Notes: a model not told the origin generated them from the sequence alone. Positions 44,016 through 52,789 are shown, counted from the first letter of the stretch. The stretch: 64,000 nucleotides of DNA from CBDFKB01 sp965248715 (GCA_965248715.1 CBDFKB010000008.1:310001-374000); one strand, 5' to 3'. Program-made: numbers and translations.

Positions 44016-44031
44016 TGAAGAATATTTTTCA
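44016..44031. promoter_or_regulatory. 16-bp palindrome, candidate RpiR operator
   Basis: TGAAGAATATTTTTCA is palindromic apart from one base pair. It lies between the divergent RpiR gene and the amidohydrolase gene, 9 bp before a TTGACA hexamer (44041-44046). Seventeen bp further is GAGAAT, a weak -10. The position just upstream of the promoter fits regulation by the adjacent RpiR protein. Confidence 0.5.
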
Positions 44032-44097
44032 GAAAGTTTCTTGACAAAGCTGATCGACTTGAAGAGAATTTTTCGCGAACTTGGGGATTTGATCGCC

Positions 44098-44886
44098 ATG
44101 AAAACGGCGCCGGCCAACATCGCTCTACGGTCGAACACATCAACTACGAACCTTGCCGGTACCTCGCCGGTGGTGCTGGTTTGTGAACATGCGTCGGCTT
44201 TTATTCCCGATGAATTCGGCGATCTTGGCTTGTCCGAGGTTGCCCGTGGAGGCCATATCGCCTGGGATCTGGGGGCGTTTGAGGTGGCCCGGCGGCTAAG
44301 CGAACTTTTGGACGCCGCGCTAGTTTCGAGCACGGTTTCGCGGCTGGTCTACGATTGCAACCGCGCGCCCGAGAGTGCCAGCGCCATTCCTGAAACCAGC
44401 GAAACCTATTCCATCCCGGGCAATCAGGGACTTTCCAAAGAGCAGCGACGTCAGCGCGTCGAGGTTTACTACCAGCCCTTTGAGCGCGCGGTTATTTCGG
44501 CGCTAGTCGCCAAATCGCAACAGCCGGTATTGGTGACCATCCACAGTTTTGCACCGGTCTATTTCGATCAGACCCGCTCGGTCGAGTTGGGCATTCTGCA
44601 TGATAGTGACACCCGATTGGCAGATGCTATGTTGACCCGGGCTGTCGATCATACCCGCCTGAAAACCCTTAGAAACCAGCCCTATGGCCTTGCAGACGGG
44701 GTGACCCACACCCTGAAGTTACATGGAGTAGCCAACGGATATATGAATGTGATGATCGAAATCAGAAACGATCTTATCGCTGATCTGCAGCAATGCCAAA
44801 CCATGGCCAACACCCTGCACAATTTGCTCGTGTCCGCATTGTCCGATTGCCGGGCGCTGCCGGATGGCAAAAGGCGCCAGGCATGA
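44098..44886 (+). CDS. N-formylglutamate amidohydrolase-family protein
   Basis: This 262-residue member of the N-formylglutamate amidohydrolase (FGase/HutG-like) family has V-C-E-H-A-S near the N-terminus (metal-binding Glu/His), D-C-N-R-A-P and T-I-H-S-F-A-P-V. I start at the ATG at 44098 because the TTG at 44041 coincides with the -35 of the likely promoter. It overlaps the TRAP small permease gene by 4 bp (ATGA), so it is part of that operon rather than of a histidine (hut) operon. Hydrolysis of an N-acyl or gamma-glutamyl conjugate formed by the downstream GS-like ligase is inferred. Confidence 0.85.
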   Translation: MKTAPANIALRSNTSTTNLAGTSPVVLVCEHASAFIPDEFGDLGLSEVARGGHIAWDLGAFEVARRLSELLDAALVSSTVSRLVYDCNRAPESASAIPETSETYSIPGNQGLSKEQRRQRVEVYYQPFERAVISALVAKSQQPVLVTIHSFAPVYFDQTRSVELGILHDSDTRLADAMLTRAVDHTRLKTLRNQPYGLADGVTHTLKLHGVANGYMNVMIEIRNDLIADLQQCQTMANTLHNLLVSALSDCRALPDGKRRQA

Positions 44887-45386
44887 AATTCGCCCGCGTC
44901 TTTATCCGCACCGTGGATGCCATAAATTACCGGATCGGTCGCATCACCATGTACGGCATTTTCTTGATGGTGGCGATCCTGGTCTGGTCATCGATTTCCA
45001 AAACCTTTTTTCTGCCGGCGAATTGGACCTTGGAAATCGCCCAGTTTGCCATGGTCACCTACTATATTTTGGGCGGCCCATATTCGATCCAACTCGGCTC
45101 CAATGTGCGCATGGATCTGTTCTACAGTAATTGGAGCGACCGTCGTAAAGCACAAGTAGACGCTTTTACCGTGTTGTTTTTGATCTTTTATCTCGGCGTT
45201 ATGTTGTACGGCGCCTATGAAAGCACCGCCTATTCGTTGAAATATAGCGAGCGCAGCCCAACTGCCTGGCGGCCTTATCTGTGGCCGATCAAGGTAATCA
45301 TGTGCATTGGCATCTTTTTGATGCTGTTGCAGGCGGTCTCCGAACTATTCAAGGACATCCTCAAAATTCGCGGTGAGGAAGCGTGA
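44883..45386 (+). CDS. TRAP transporter small permease (DctQ)
   Basis: This 167-residue membrane protein has four predicted helices in the usual DctQ arrangement. The conserved F-A-M-V-T-Y-Y-I-L-G-G-P-Y, the V-R-M-D-L-F-Y segment and the W-R-P-Y-L-W-P-I-K loop are present. The ATG at 44883 overlaps the amidohydrolase stop (ATGA). It pairs with DctM encoded directly downstream. Confidence 0.9.
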   Translation: MKFARVFIRTVDAINYRIGRITMYGIFLMVAILVWSSISKTFFLPANWTLEIAQFAMVTYYILGGPYSIQLGSNVRMDLFYSNWSDRRKAQVDAFTVLFLIFYLGVMLYGAYESTAYSLKYSERSPTAWRPYLWPIKVIMCIGIFLMLLQAVSELFKDILKIRGEEA

Positions 45387-46708
45387 TGTCTTATGAGATG
45401 ATCGCCATTTTCATGTTTGCTTCAATGATGCTGATGCTGTTCACCGGCCAGCGGGTGTTTGGCGCAATCGGCGCGGTGGCGGCGGTTTCGGCTTTGGCGC
45501 TGTGGGGCACCGGTGGTTCGGACATCCCATTTTCTTCGGCCATGAAGCTGATGAAATGGTATCCGCTTTTGACCCTGCCGATGTTCATCTTCATGGGTTA
45601 TGTGCTGTCAGAATCGCGGATCGCCGACGATTTGTACAAAATGTTCCATGTATGGATGGGACCGGTCAGCGGTGGATTGGCGATAGGCACCATAGGGCTG
45701 ATGGTGCTGATTTCAGCGATGAACGGATTGTCGGTCGCCGGCATGGCGATTGGCGCCACCATCGCGCTCCCCGAATTACTAAGACGCGGCTACGACAAAC
45801 GCATGGTAACCGGTGTGATCCAGGCCGGTTCATCGCTAGGCATCTTGGTGCCGCCGTCAGTGGTGCTGGTGCTTTACGCCATGATCGCCCGCCAGCCGGT
45901 CGGCCAATTATGGCTTGCCGGCGTGATGCCTGGCCTGATGATGGCCGGCCTGTTTATCGCTTACATCTATATCCGCTGCAAAATCCAACCCGAACTTGGG
46001 CCGGTTCTGCCAAAGGAGGAGCGCAACGTTTCCTTTGGCGAGAAAATGCGCCTGCTGCGCGCCGGTATTTTGCCGATCGTTATTTTTGCTGCGATGATGG
46101 TGCCGTTTGTAAATGGCTGGACATCGCTGGTGGAAAGTTCGGCAATCGGCGCCATGACCGCCTTTTTGGCCGCAGTTATCAAACGCCGCATGACCCGCCT
46201 CGTGTTCGAGGTTTCGGTCCGCCAGACCCTGGCGATTTCCTGCATGTTCATGTGGATCATATTGGCCGCGCTTGGTTTCGGCGCCGTTTTCGATGGCTTG
46301 GGCGCGGTCAAGGCGATCGACAATTTATTCACCGAGCAGTTGGGCTTCGACCCATGGATGATCCTGATCTTAATGCAATTGTCGTTCATTTTGATGGGCA
46401 CGTTTCTAGACGACACTGCCATGCTGGTAATCGTTGCGCCGCTTTATGTGCCGCTGGTCAAAATACTCGGATTTGACCTGATCTGGTATGGTGTCCTTTA
46501 TACAATTACCACTCAGATTGCTTATATGACGCCGCCGTTTGGTTATAATCTGTTTTTGATGCGGGCGATGGCGCCGCCGGAAATTACCTTGCGGGATATC
46601 TATAGTTCGATTGGCCCGTTTGTCTGTGTCATGATCTTGGCACTGGTGTTAGTGATGGCGTTTCCGCAAATAGCCCTTTGGCTGCCAAGCACCGTCTACG
46701 GGAGATAA
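45386..46708 (+). CDS. TRAP transporter large permease (DctM)
   Basis: This 440-residue permease of the DctM family has about twelve helices. The segments M-F-I-F-M-G-Y-V-L-S, G-S-S-L-G-I-L-V-P-P-S and the late M-T-P-P-F-G-Y-N-L-F are typical. The start codon ATG shares one base with the DctQ stop; a GTG three bases earlier is an alternative. It drives solute import with the sodium or proton gradient. Confidence 0.93.
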   Translation: MSYEMIAIFMFASMMLMLFTGQRVFGAIGAVAAVSALALWGTGGSDIPFSSAMKLMKWYPLLTLPMFIFMGYVLSESRIADDLYKMFHVWMGPVSGGLAIGTIGLMVLISAMNGLSVAGMAIGATIALPELLRRGYDKRMVTGVIQAGSSLGILVPPSVVLVLYAMIARQPVGQLWLAGVMPGLMMAGLFIAYIYIRCKIQPELGPVLPKEERNVSFGEKMRLLRAGILPIVIFAAMMVPFVNGWTSLVESSAIGAMTAFLAAVIKRRMTRLVFEVSVRQTLAISCMFMWIILAALGFGAVFDGLGAVKAIDNLFTEQLGFDPWMILILMQLSFILMGTFLDDTAMLVIVAPLYVPLVKILGFDLIWYGVLYTITTQIAYMTPPFGYNLFLMRAMAPPEITLRDIYSSIGPFVCVMILALVLVMAFPQIALWLPSTVYGR

Positions 46709-46777
46709 CAAGAACTTCGCAAAGGAGCGACCCAAATTGGGCTCAACAATTTCAACCAGCAAAACAAGGAGAAATCG

Positions 46778-47812
46778 ATGACCACAAGAAGAAAATTCAT
46801 CAAGGGTGCCGCAATCGCCGGGCCGGCCGCCGCCCTTGCCACGCCGGCAATCGCCCAGTCAAAGATCAAATGGCGCCTGCAAACCTATGCTGGGCCGGCG
46901 CTTGCTGCCCATGTCATCAAACCGGCAATTGAAAGTTTCAACAAAATCGCCGGCGACCAAATGGAGATCGAACTTTTCTTTGCCGACCAGTTGGTGCCGA
47001 CCGGCGAATTGTTTAGGGCAATGCAGAAGGGCACCATCGATGCGGTGCAGTCGGACGATGATTCCATGGCTTCGCCCACCGAGGTTACGGTATTTGGCGG
47101 CTATTTTCCTTTCGCAAGCCGCTATTCCCTCGATGTGCCGGTTTTGTTTAACCAGTACGGCCTCAATGAGATCTGGGACGCGGAATATTCCAAGGTCGGC
47201 GTCAAGCACATCTCGGCTGGCGCTTGGGACCCATGTCACTTTGCGACCAAGGACCCGGTCAATTCCCTGGAAGATCTTAAGGGCTTGCGGGTGTTTACTT
47301 TCCCGACCGCCGGTCGGTTCTTGAACCAGTTCGGCGTGGTCTCGGTCACCTTGCCTTGGGAAGATATCGAAGTCGCGGTACAGACCGGTGAACTTGACGG
47401 CATCGCCTGGTCCGGGATTACCGAGGATTACACTGTCGGTTGGGCCGATGTGACCAACTATTTCCTGACCAACAATATCTCGGGCGCCTGGGCCGGTTCG
47501 TTCTTTGCCAATATGGATCGCTGGAACGAACTGCCGGACAATTTGAAAGAGCTGCTCAGGGTTTGCATGGACCAGAGCCACTATTACCGTCAGTGGTGGT
47601 ACTGGGGCGGTGAAGCCGATCTTCGGGTCAATGGCACCAAGATGCAGTTGACTTCGATCCCTGATTCCGAATGGGCTCAGGTCGAGACCGCCGCAGTCAA
47701 ATTCTGGGATGAGATCGCGGCAGAATCCGAGACCAAGGCGAAAGTCGTCGAAATCTTCCGCAAATATAACGACGACATGCAAAAGGCCGGCCGGCCATAC
47801 CGCTACGGCTAA
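46778..47812 (+). CDS. TRAP transporter substrate-binding protein (DctP family), Tat signal
   Basis: This 344-residue periplasmic binding protein begins with a twin-arginine leader (T-R-R-K-F-I-K-G, R4-R5, cleavage near A-I-A-Q). It has the DctP segments L-F-R-A-M-Q-K-G-T-I-D-A-V, W-E-D-I-E-V-A-V-Q-T-G-E-L-D-G and the late W-Y-W-G-G-E-A-D. Family members with this V-Q-T-G-E-x-D-G form bind small organic acids or related anions; the ligand here is unknown. AAGGAGAA precedes the ATG. Confidence 0.92.
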   Translation: MTTRRKFIKGAAIAGPAAALATPAIAQSKIKWRLQTYAGPALAAHVIKPAIESFNKIAGDQMEIELFFADQLVPTGELFRAMQKGTIDAVQSDDDSMASPTEVTVFGGYFPFASRYSLDVPVLFNQYGLNEIWDAEYSKVGVKHISAGAWDPCHFATKDPVNSLEDLKGLRVFTFPTAGRFLNQFGVVSVTLPWEDIEVAVQTGELDGIAWSGITEDYTVGWADVTNYFLTNNISGAWAGSFFANMDRWNELPDNLKELLRVCMDQSHYYRQWWYWGGEADLRVNGTKMQLTSIPDSEWAQVETAAVKFWDEIAAESETKAKVVEIFRKYNDDMQKAGRPYRYG

Positions 47813-47849
47813 TCGGCTTTCAGCTTGCACTAATCGAGTGCTGGCAATC

Positions 47850-47877
47850 GTGGGCGCTGTCAACTGGCGGCGCCCAC
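47850..47877 (+). terminator. Hairpin between dctP and the GS-like gene
   Basis: Perfect 8-bp arms GTGGGCGC and GCGCCCAC flank 12 nt. There is no T-run, so it is better seen as an attenuating or RNA-stabilising hairpin that raises expression of the TRAP genes over the downstream genes. Confidence 0.4.
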
Positions 47878-47960
47878 CTGGCCAAAGCAATTCAGGGCCC
47901 AATGACGTTGTTTGTGGCCTGTTGAGCGTGCGCTGAAATCATTGGGAGAACACCGCATTT

Positions 47961-49328
47961 ATGACTGGAAATCTCACGTTTGAAGTTTTGCGGAAGCAAG
48001 TTACCGAAGGTGCCGTCGATACCGTTCTTACCTGTCTGATTGATATGCAAGGCCGGCTGATGGGCAAGCGCTTTCACGCTCAAAATTTCATCGATAGTGC
48101 TTGGCAGGAAACCCATTGCTGCAACTATCTGCTATCGACCGATTTGGAGATGACGACCCCGGACGGCTATATGGTCACCAGTTGGGAGGACGGTTATGGC
48201 GATTATGTCATGAAACCCGACCTCGACACGTTGCGCACGGTGCCATGGCTGGAAGGCACCGTCATGGTGCTTTGTGACATTTTGGATCACCATAGCCATG
48301 AAGAAATATCCCACACCCCGCGTTCGATATTAAGGCGCCAGATCAAGCGGCTGGAAAAACTCGGCTTTGCCGCCAAGATGGCCACCGAGCTTGAGTTCTT
48401 TTTGTTCGAAAAGGGTTTCGACGAAATACGCAAATCGGGCTACCGCAACCTTCAAACGATCAGCGGTTACAACGAAGACTACAACATCTTGCAGACCACC
48501 AAGGAGGAATGTGTGATGCGGCCGCTGCGCAACCATTTATATGCAGCCGGCATACCGATCGAAAATTCCAAGGGCGAGGCCGAGACCGGTCAAGAAGAAC
48601 TCAATATCCGCTATGCCGGCGCCATGGATTGCGCCGACCATCACACCATCGCCAAGCACGCTACCAAGGAAATCGCCTGGCAAAACGGCCATGCCGCAAG
48701 CTTTCTCGCCAAGTGGCGCAACAACAAGGTCGGCAGTTCCTCGCATGTTCACCAATCGCTGTGGACCGCCGATGGCAAGAGCGCGTTCTTCGATAAAAAC
48801 GACAAATATTCCATGTCGGTGATCATGAAACATTATGTTGCCGGCCTTATCGCCTATGCTGCGGACTACACGTTTTTCCTGGCGCCCTACGTCAATTCCT
48901 ACAAGCGCTTTGTCAAAGGCACATTTGCGCCAACCAAGATTGCCTGGTCGGTCGATAACCGAACCGCCGGTTTTAGGCTGTGTGGCGACGGCACCAGCGC
49001 AGTACGGATCGAGTGCCGCATCGGTGGCTCCGACCTTAATCCCTATCTGGCACTTGCCGCGCAATTGGCCGCCGGCATCAAAGGCATCGAAGACAAAATG
49101 CCGCTTAGCGGTCCGACCATCGGCAACCTCTATACCGATGAGGAAAGCGAAGAAATTCCCGCAACCCTGCGCGCTGCGGCCGAAAAGCTCGCCAATTCCG
49201 CAATGCTGCGGGAAGCGTTTGGCGACGAGGTAGTCGATCATTACACCCGTACCGCGACCTGGGAGCAGGAGGAATTTGACCGGGCCGTTACCGATTATGA
49301 AATTGCACGGGGATTTGAGCGAGCTTGA
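47961..49328 (+). CDS. Glutamine-synthetase-family gamma-glutamyl ligase of unknown amine substrate
   Basis: This 455-residue GS-superfamily protein resembles gamma-glutamylpolyamine and gamma-glutamylethanolamide ligases. Metal/glutamate site segments are T-E-L-E-F-F-L-F and E-T-G-Q-E-E-L-N-I, the ATP-site segment is V-G-S-S-S-H-V-H-Q-S-L-W, and R-I-E-C-R-I-G-G-S-D-L-N-P-Y lies near the C-terminus. The N-terminus (D-M-Q-G-R-L-M-G-K-R) is that of the PuuA/GlnA4-like branch, not of housekeeping GlnA. It lies between TRAP genes and an iron alcohol dehydrogenase. Ligation of glutamate to an imported amine is inferred from family and context. Confidence 0.88.
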   Translation: MTGNLTFEVLRKQVTEGAVDTVLTCLIDMQGRLMGKRFHAQNFIDSAWQETHCCNYLLSTDLEMTTPDGYMVTSWEDGYGDYVMKPDLDTLRTVPWLEGTVMVLCDILDHHSHEEISHTPRSILRRQIKRLEKLGFAAKMATELEFFLFEKGFDEIRKSGYRNLQTISGYNEDYNILQTTKEECVMRPLRNHLYAAGIPIENSKGEAETGQEELNIRYAGAMDCADHHTIAKHATKEIAWQNGHAASFLAKWRNNKVGSSSHVHQSLWTADGKSAFFDKNDKYSMSVIMKHYVAGLIAYAADYTFFLAPYVNSYKRFVKGTFAPTKIAWSVDNRTAGFRLCGDGTSAVRIECRIGGSDLNPYLALAAQLAAGIKGIEDKMPLSGPTIGNLYTDEESEEIPATLRAAAEKLANSAMLREAFGDEVVDHYTRTATWEQEEFDRAVTDYEIARGFERA

Positions 49329-49450
49329 CCATGACAAAAACCCTAAATGTATATCGCCGAAGAACACCGGTCGTGGCGGGGTTTTGTCGGCGATCTGGCA
49401 TCACAATCTGACCCGACCCAAATTCTGTCATTTGAAAAAGGCTTAGTTAT

Positions 49451-50596
49451 ATGCAGCTTACTGGAAACTGGTCTTACCCGACCGCAATCCGCTTTGGCGC
49501 CGGACGCATTGCCGAGATCGCACACGCATGCGCGCTCGCCGGTATCAACAAACCGCTGCTGGTCACCGATCGCGGACTGGCCAAAATGGCGATCACCCAA
49601 TCAACCCTTGATCTGATGGAAGCCGGCGGCCTCGGCCGGGCAATGTTTGCCGATGTCGACCCCAATCCAAACGATCAAAATGTTGCCGATGGCATTGCCG
49701 CATATCGCGAAGGTGGCCATGACGGGGTAGTGGCCTTTGGTGGTGGTTCCGGCCTCGATTTGGCAAAAATGCTGGCTTTCATGAGCGGCCAGACCCGACC
49801 GATCTGGGATTTCGAGGATATCGACGATTGGTGGACCCGTGCCGATGCCGATGCAATCGACCCGATCGTCGCCGTGCCAACCACCGCCGGCACCGGATCA
49901 GAAGTCGGCCGCGCATCGGCGATCACCAATTCCGATACCGAAGAAAAGAAGATCATTTTCCATCCCAAGGTGCTGCCATCGGTGGTGATATGCGACCCGG
50001 AACTGACTGTCGGCATGCCTGACTTTATTACCGCCGGCACCGGCATGGATGCCTTTGCTCATTGCCTGGAGGCTTATTGTTCACCGCATTATCACCCGAT
50101 GTCGCAAGGCATAGCGCTGGAAGGTATGCGGCTGGTCAAAGAATATCTGCCGCGCGCATTTAAGGATCGCACCGACATTGAGGCCCGAACCCATATGATG
50201 AGTGCCGCCGCAATGGGTGCGACCGGGTTCCAGAAGGGGCTTGGCGCCATTCACGCGATCAGCCATCCGGTCGGCTCACTGCACCACACCCACCATGGCA
50301 CGACCAATGCGGTGGTCATGCAACCGGTGCTAAAATTTAACGAACCGGCGGTGCGCGAAGTCCTTGGCCATGCCGCCAACTATCTTGGCATTGCTGGCGG
50401 GTTCGACGGGTTTTACGGCTTTGTCGGCGAATTGAACGCAACGCTTGGCATCGCCAAAAATCTGACGGAACTCGGTGTCAAAGACCCCGATGTCGAGCGC
50501 ATTGTGAAAGCTGCACTTAAGGACCCGAGCACCGGCGGCAATCCGATCAAGATGGATTACGACAATACCAAAGCGCTGTTCGAGGCGTGCCTTTAG
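49451..50596 (+). CDS. Iron-containing alcohol dehydrogenase
   Basis: This 381-residue group III (Fe) alcohol dehydrogenase has NAD(P) segment A-F-G-G-G-S-G-L-D-L-A-K (about residues 94-105) and P-T-T-A-G-T-G-S-E-V. The metal ligands lie in G-M-D-A-F-A-H and in the His-rich H-A-I-S-H-P-V-G-S-L-H-H-T-H-H-G. It is 122 bp after the GS-like gene and appears to be the last gene of the operon. In context it may oxidise the alcohol group of a gamma-glutamylated amino alcohol; the substrate is unproven. Confidence 0.92.
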   Translation: MQLTGNWSYPTAIRFGAGRIAEIAHACALAGINKPLLVTDRGLAKMAITQSTLDLMEAGGLGRAMFADVDPNPNDQNVADGIAAYREGGHDGVVAFGGGSGLDLAKMLAFMSGQTRPIWDFEDIDDWWTRADADAIDPIVAVPTTAGTGSEVGRASAITNSDTEEKKIIFHPKVLPSVVICDPELTVGMPDFITAGTGMDAFAHCLEAYCSPHYHPMSQGIALEGMRLVKEYLPRAFKDRTDIEARTHMMSAAAMGATGFQKGLGAIHAISHPVGSLHHTHHGTTNAVVMQPVLKFNEPAVREVLGHAANYLGIAGGFDGFYGFVGELNATLGIAKNLTELGVKDPDVERIVKAALKDPSTGGNPIKMDYDNTKALFEACL

Positions 50597-50611
50597 AGAG
50601 CTTGCCGGATA

Positions 50612-50666
50612 ATTGGCTACCGGTTTTTCCGCCATCAAATGGAACAATAATAACCACCTTGGTATT
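50612..50666 (-). repeat. Intergenic repeat D, diverged copy on the minus strand
   Basis: Read on the minus strand, it starts TAATACCAAGG and retains CATTTGATGG and the ACCGG block in order, matching copies at 32871 and 56966 with many substitutions. It abuts repeat A copy 6. Confidence 0.6.
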
Positions 50667-50668
50667 AG

Positions 50669-50770
50669 AGCGTGTCACCCAAAAGTGGGTACCGGTTTTG
50701 GGAAAAATGACACGCATAAACAAAGAGATAGCGCGACGAAGCGAATCCAACGCTTCGTGACAAGCGCTAG
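50669..50770 (+). repeat. Palindromic intergenic repeat A, copy 6
   Basis: This is the best-formed copy. The first hairpin has arms GCGTGTCA/TGACACGC and CCCAAAA/TTTTGGG. The second has TAGCGC/GCGCTA and ACGAAGCG/CGCTTCGT. It is located just after the Fe-ADH gene. Confidence 0.92.
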
Positions 50771-50826
50771 GCCCGCTTGGTATCACCCTCGACATTTACG
50801 GGTAGTGGGTGTTGAGCCAAAAGCAT

Positions 50827-50855
50827 CAAACCCGCGGTGACAAACCGCGGGTTTG
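50827..50855. terminator. Bidirectional terminator between the Fe-ADH gene and ctrA
   Basis: Perfect 12-bp arms CAAACCCGCGGT and ACCGCGGGTTTG flank a 5-nt loop. It lies between convergent genes, ending about 28 bp from the ctrA stop. The TTT and AAA ends of the arms fit rho-independent function in both directions. Confidence 0.8.
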
Positions 50856-50882
50856 GAAATTTACGCTGCAATTGCGGTTTGC

Positions 50883-51584
50883 TCAGCCGGTTGCCCGCAC
50901 CACGATGTCTTCGGGTTCGCGCAACACATATCCCCGACCCCACACGGTCTCGATATAGTTGGCGCCTTCGGTCGCGGCGGCCAGCTTTTTGCGCAATTTG
51001 CAGATGAACACGTCAATGATCTTCAACTCTGGTTCGTCCATGCCGCCATACAAATGATTAAGGAACATTTCCTTGGTCAGGGTTGTGCCCTTGCGCAGCG
51101 AAAGCAGTTCCAGCATCTGGTATTCTTTGCCGGTCAGGTGCACCCGTTGGCCGTTGACCTCAACGGTTTTGGCATCAAGATTAACGGTAAGGTCCCCGGT
51201 ATGGATGACCGATTGTGCGTGCCCCTTGGAACGTCGGACCACCGCATGAATGCGGGCGATCAATTCGTCCTTATGGAACGGCTTGGTCATATAATCATCG
51301 GCGCCGACCCCGAGACCGCGAACCTTGTCCTCAATTCCGGCAAGGCCCGACAATATCAGTATCGGTGTTTTGATTTTCGACAGCCGCAACGTGCGCAGCA
51401 CCTCATAACCCGACATGTCGGGAAGATTGAGGTCCAGCAAAATGATGTCATAGTCATAAAGCTTACCAAGGTCGACGCCCTCTTCACCGAGGTCGGTCGT
51501 GTACACGTTAAAACTTTCAGACTTGAGCATCAGCTCAATGCTTTGAGCGGTAGCACTGTCATCCTCAATCAGCAGTACGCGCAT
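50883..51584 (-). CDS. ctrA: Cell-cycle response regulator CtrA
   Basis: This 233-residue OmpR-type regulator is near-identical in plan to alphaproteobacterial CtrA. The receiver domain has the acidic pocket E7-D8-D9, phosphoacceptor D51 (L-L-D-L-N-L-P) and K in T-K-P-F. The C-terminal winged helix contains L-T-G-K-E-Y-Q-M-L-E-L-L-S-L-R-K-G. CtrA controls replication start, division and flagellar genes through TTAA-N7-TTAA sites. I start at the family-typical M-R-V-L-L-I-E-D-D (ATG at 51584) rather than the ATG two codons earlier. It is divergent from fliJ. Confidence 0.96.
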   Translation of the reverse strand: MRVLLIEDDSATAQSIELMLKSESFNVYTTDLGEEGVDLGKLYDYDIILLDLNLPDMSGYEVLRTLRLSKIKTPILILSGLAGIEDKVRGLGVGADDYMTKPFHKDELIARIHAVVRRSKGHAQSVIHTGDLTVNLDAKTVEVNGQRVHLTGKEYQMLELLSLRKGTTLTKEMFLNHLYGGMDEPELKIIDVFICKLRKKLAAATEGANYIETVWGRGYVLREPEDIVVRATG

Positions 51585-52119
51585 TCCCATCCCCTTTGTT
51601 CGCCTTAACGGCTTTGTTGTTTTGTACAGCGTTCATGCTGCCGGGCAACGATACCGTAACGATTTCATTTCAGAATGCTGGCCGATAATGGTTAACAAAT
51701 TGTAATTCCCATTCGCAAGCCCTGGCATTCATTTTCCTTTAATTTAGCTATCTAATTGATTTAATACGTTAAATCGTGATTTATATGGTTAATGTATTTA
51801 TTTAAGATTTAGCTGTAACAGACTCAAAAGACTCGCCTCCTCGGCCCTCAACCCGACATTTGTCGGTTTACCGATGTTTAAGGCATCGTCTCTATGATTA
51901 ACGTCTCGGGTAAACGAAAGGTTACCAAAACCACAATCTTGGCGCCGCGGTAACGAATTCGCGGCGGTTCAACCAAATTACAACGCATGTCCGGCAAAAT
52001 TGGTTGATTCGGTCGGAAAAAAGTTACTGTAGCGGCAAATTGCCGAATTATGGGACGCGAACCTAAGACGCCAATTTATCGGGCGTTCGTTGGAATAACG
52101 TATGCACGGAGTAAAGAGT
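51585..52119. promoter_or_regulatory. 535-bp ctrA-fliJ divergent control region
   Basis: This is an AT-rich gene-free region. It contains three GANTC sites, targets of the CcrM methylase in this class: GACTC at 51821 and 51830 and GATTC at 52006. It also has a perfect palindrome GATTTAA-TACG-TTAAATC (51758-51775) and several TTAA or GTTAAC motifs (for example 51691 and 51789). I did not find an exact TTAA-N7-TTAA CtrA box by eye. Cell-cycle-dependent transcription of ctrA from here is expected by analogy with Caulobacter and its relatives. Confidence 0.6.
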
Positions 52120-52512
52120 ATGAAGTCGCGTGATGGCCTAATCCGGCTAAAAAAATTCCAAGTTCAGGAAAAAACACGGCAATTGGCGCAGATCGACATG
52201 ATGATTGCCGAATTTGAACGCATGGGCAGTGAACTCGAACGCCAGATCTTGCTGGAAGAGGAAAAATCGGGAATTTCCGACACCGCGCATTTTGCGTATC
52301 CGACTTTCGCCAAGGCGGCGCGGCAGCGCCGCGAAAATCTGAAGATTTCGGTGCGCGAACTTCGCGAACAACGCGAAGGGGCGCAGACGGAATTGGCCGA
52401 GGCCGACGAGGAGGTGGCGAAATTCCAATTGTTGCAGGAGCGCGATAGCGCGTTGCAACTCAAGGAAAGCGACATCGATGTATTGGCGGAGCGCCGGGTT
52501 ATGATCAGCTAA
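52120..52512 (+). CDS. fliJ: Flagellar export protein FliJ
   Basis: This 130-residue, almost wholly helical protein has long coiled-coil segments (about residues 8-50 and 70-120) rich in Glu, Arg, Lys and Gln, as in FliJ, the central stalk of the flagellar export ATPase. It begins M-K-S-R-D-G-L-I-R-L-K-K-F. The ATG at 52120 has GGAG 8 bp upstream, better than the ATG at 52102. Pairing with ctrA is common in Hyphomicrobiales. The usual partner fliI is not in the window. Confidence 0.8.
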   Translation: MKSRDGLIRLKKFQVQEKTRQLAQIDMMIAEFERMGSELERQILLEEEKSGISDTAHFAYPTFAKAARQRRENLKISVRELREQREGAQTELAEADEEVAKFQLLQERDSALQLKESDIDVLAERRVMIS

Positions 52513-52583
52513 TTTGACTGTAAAACCCATGGCTTGATTTGATATTTTTGCACCTATTGAAGGCTGCAAAGAAATGTCGATCA

Positions 52584-52789
52584 ATGTCAAACATTCAAGA
52601 AAAGATCTTCAGCTGGAAGCTTGGGCTGGTGAAACTTGCCAGGCGGCTTGGCAGTGTCAGCCAGGCCTGCAAGATCACGGTGTACAGCCAGGATAGCTTC
52701 TACCACATCAAGGAATGGGTACGAACCTGGCGGCGCAAAGGCGCGGATGAACGTCAGCGGCCGATAACCAACCCTGAAGAACCGGGTGC
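52584..52789 (+). pseudogene. Truncated transposase N-terminus (IS481/IS3-like helix-turn-helix)
   Basis: The frame from the ATG at 52584 gives about 65 residues resembling the N-terminal helix-turn-helix of IS481/IS3-type transposases (L-V-K-L-A-R-R-L-G-S-V-S-Q-A-C-K then S-F-Y-H-I-K-E). The usual G-V-S-R-D-T-F-Y has become V-Y-S-Q-D-S-F-Y. No integrase core follows: the frame runs straight into palindromic repeat A copy 7 and stops there. It is a remnant of an insertion sequence. Confidence 0.7.
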
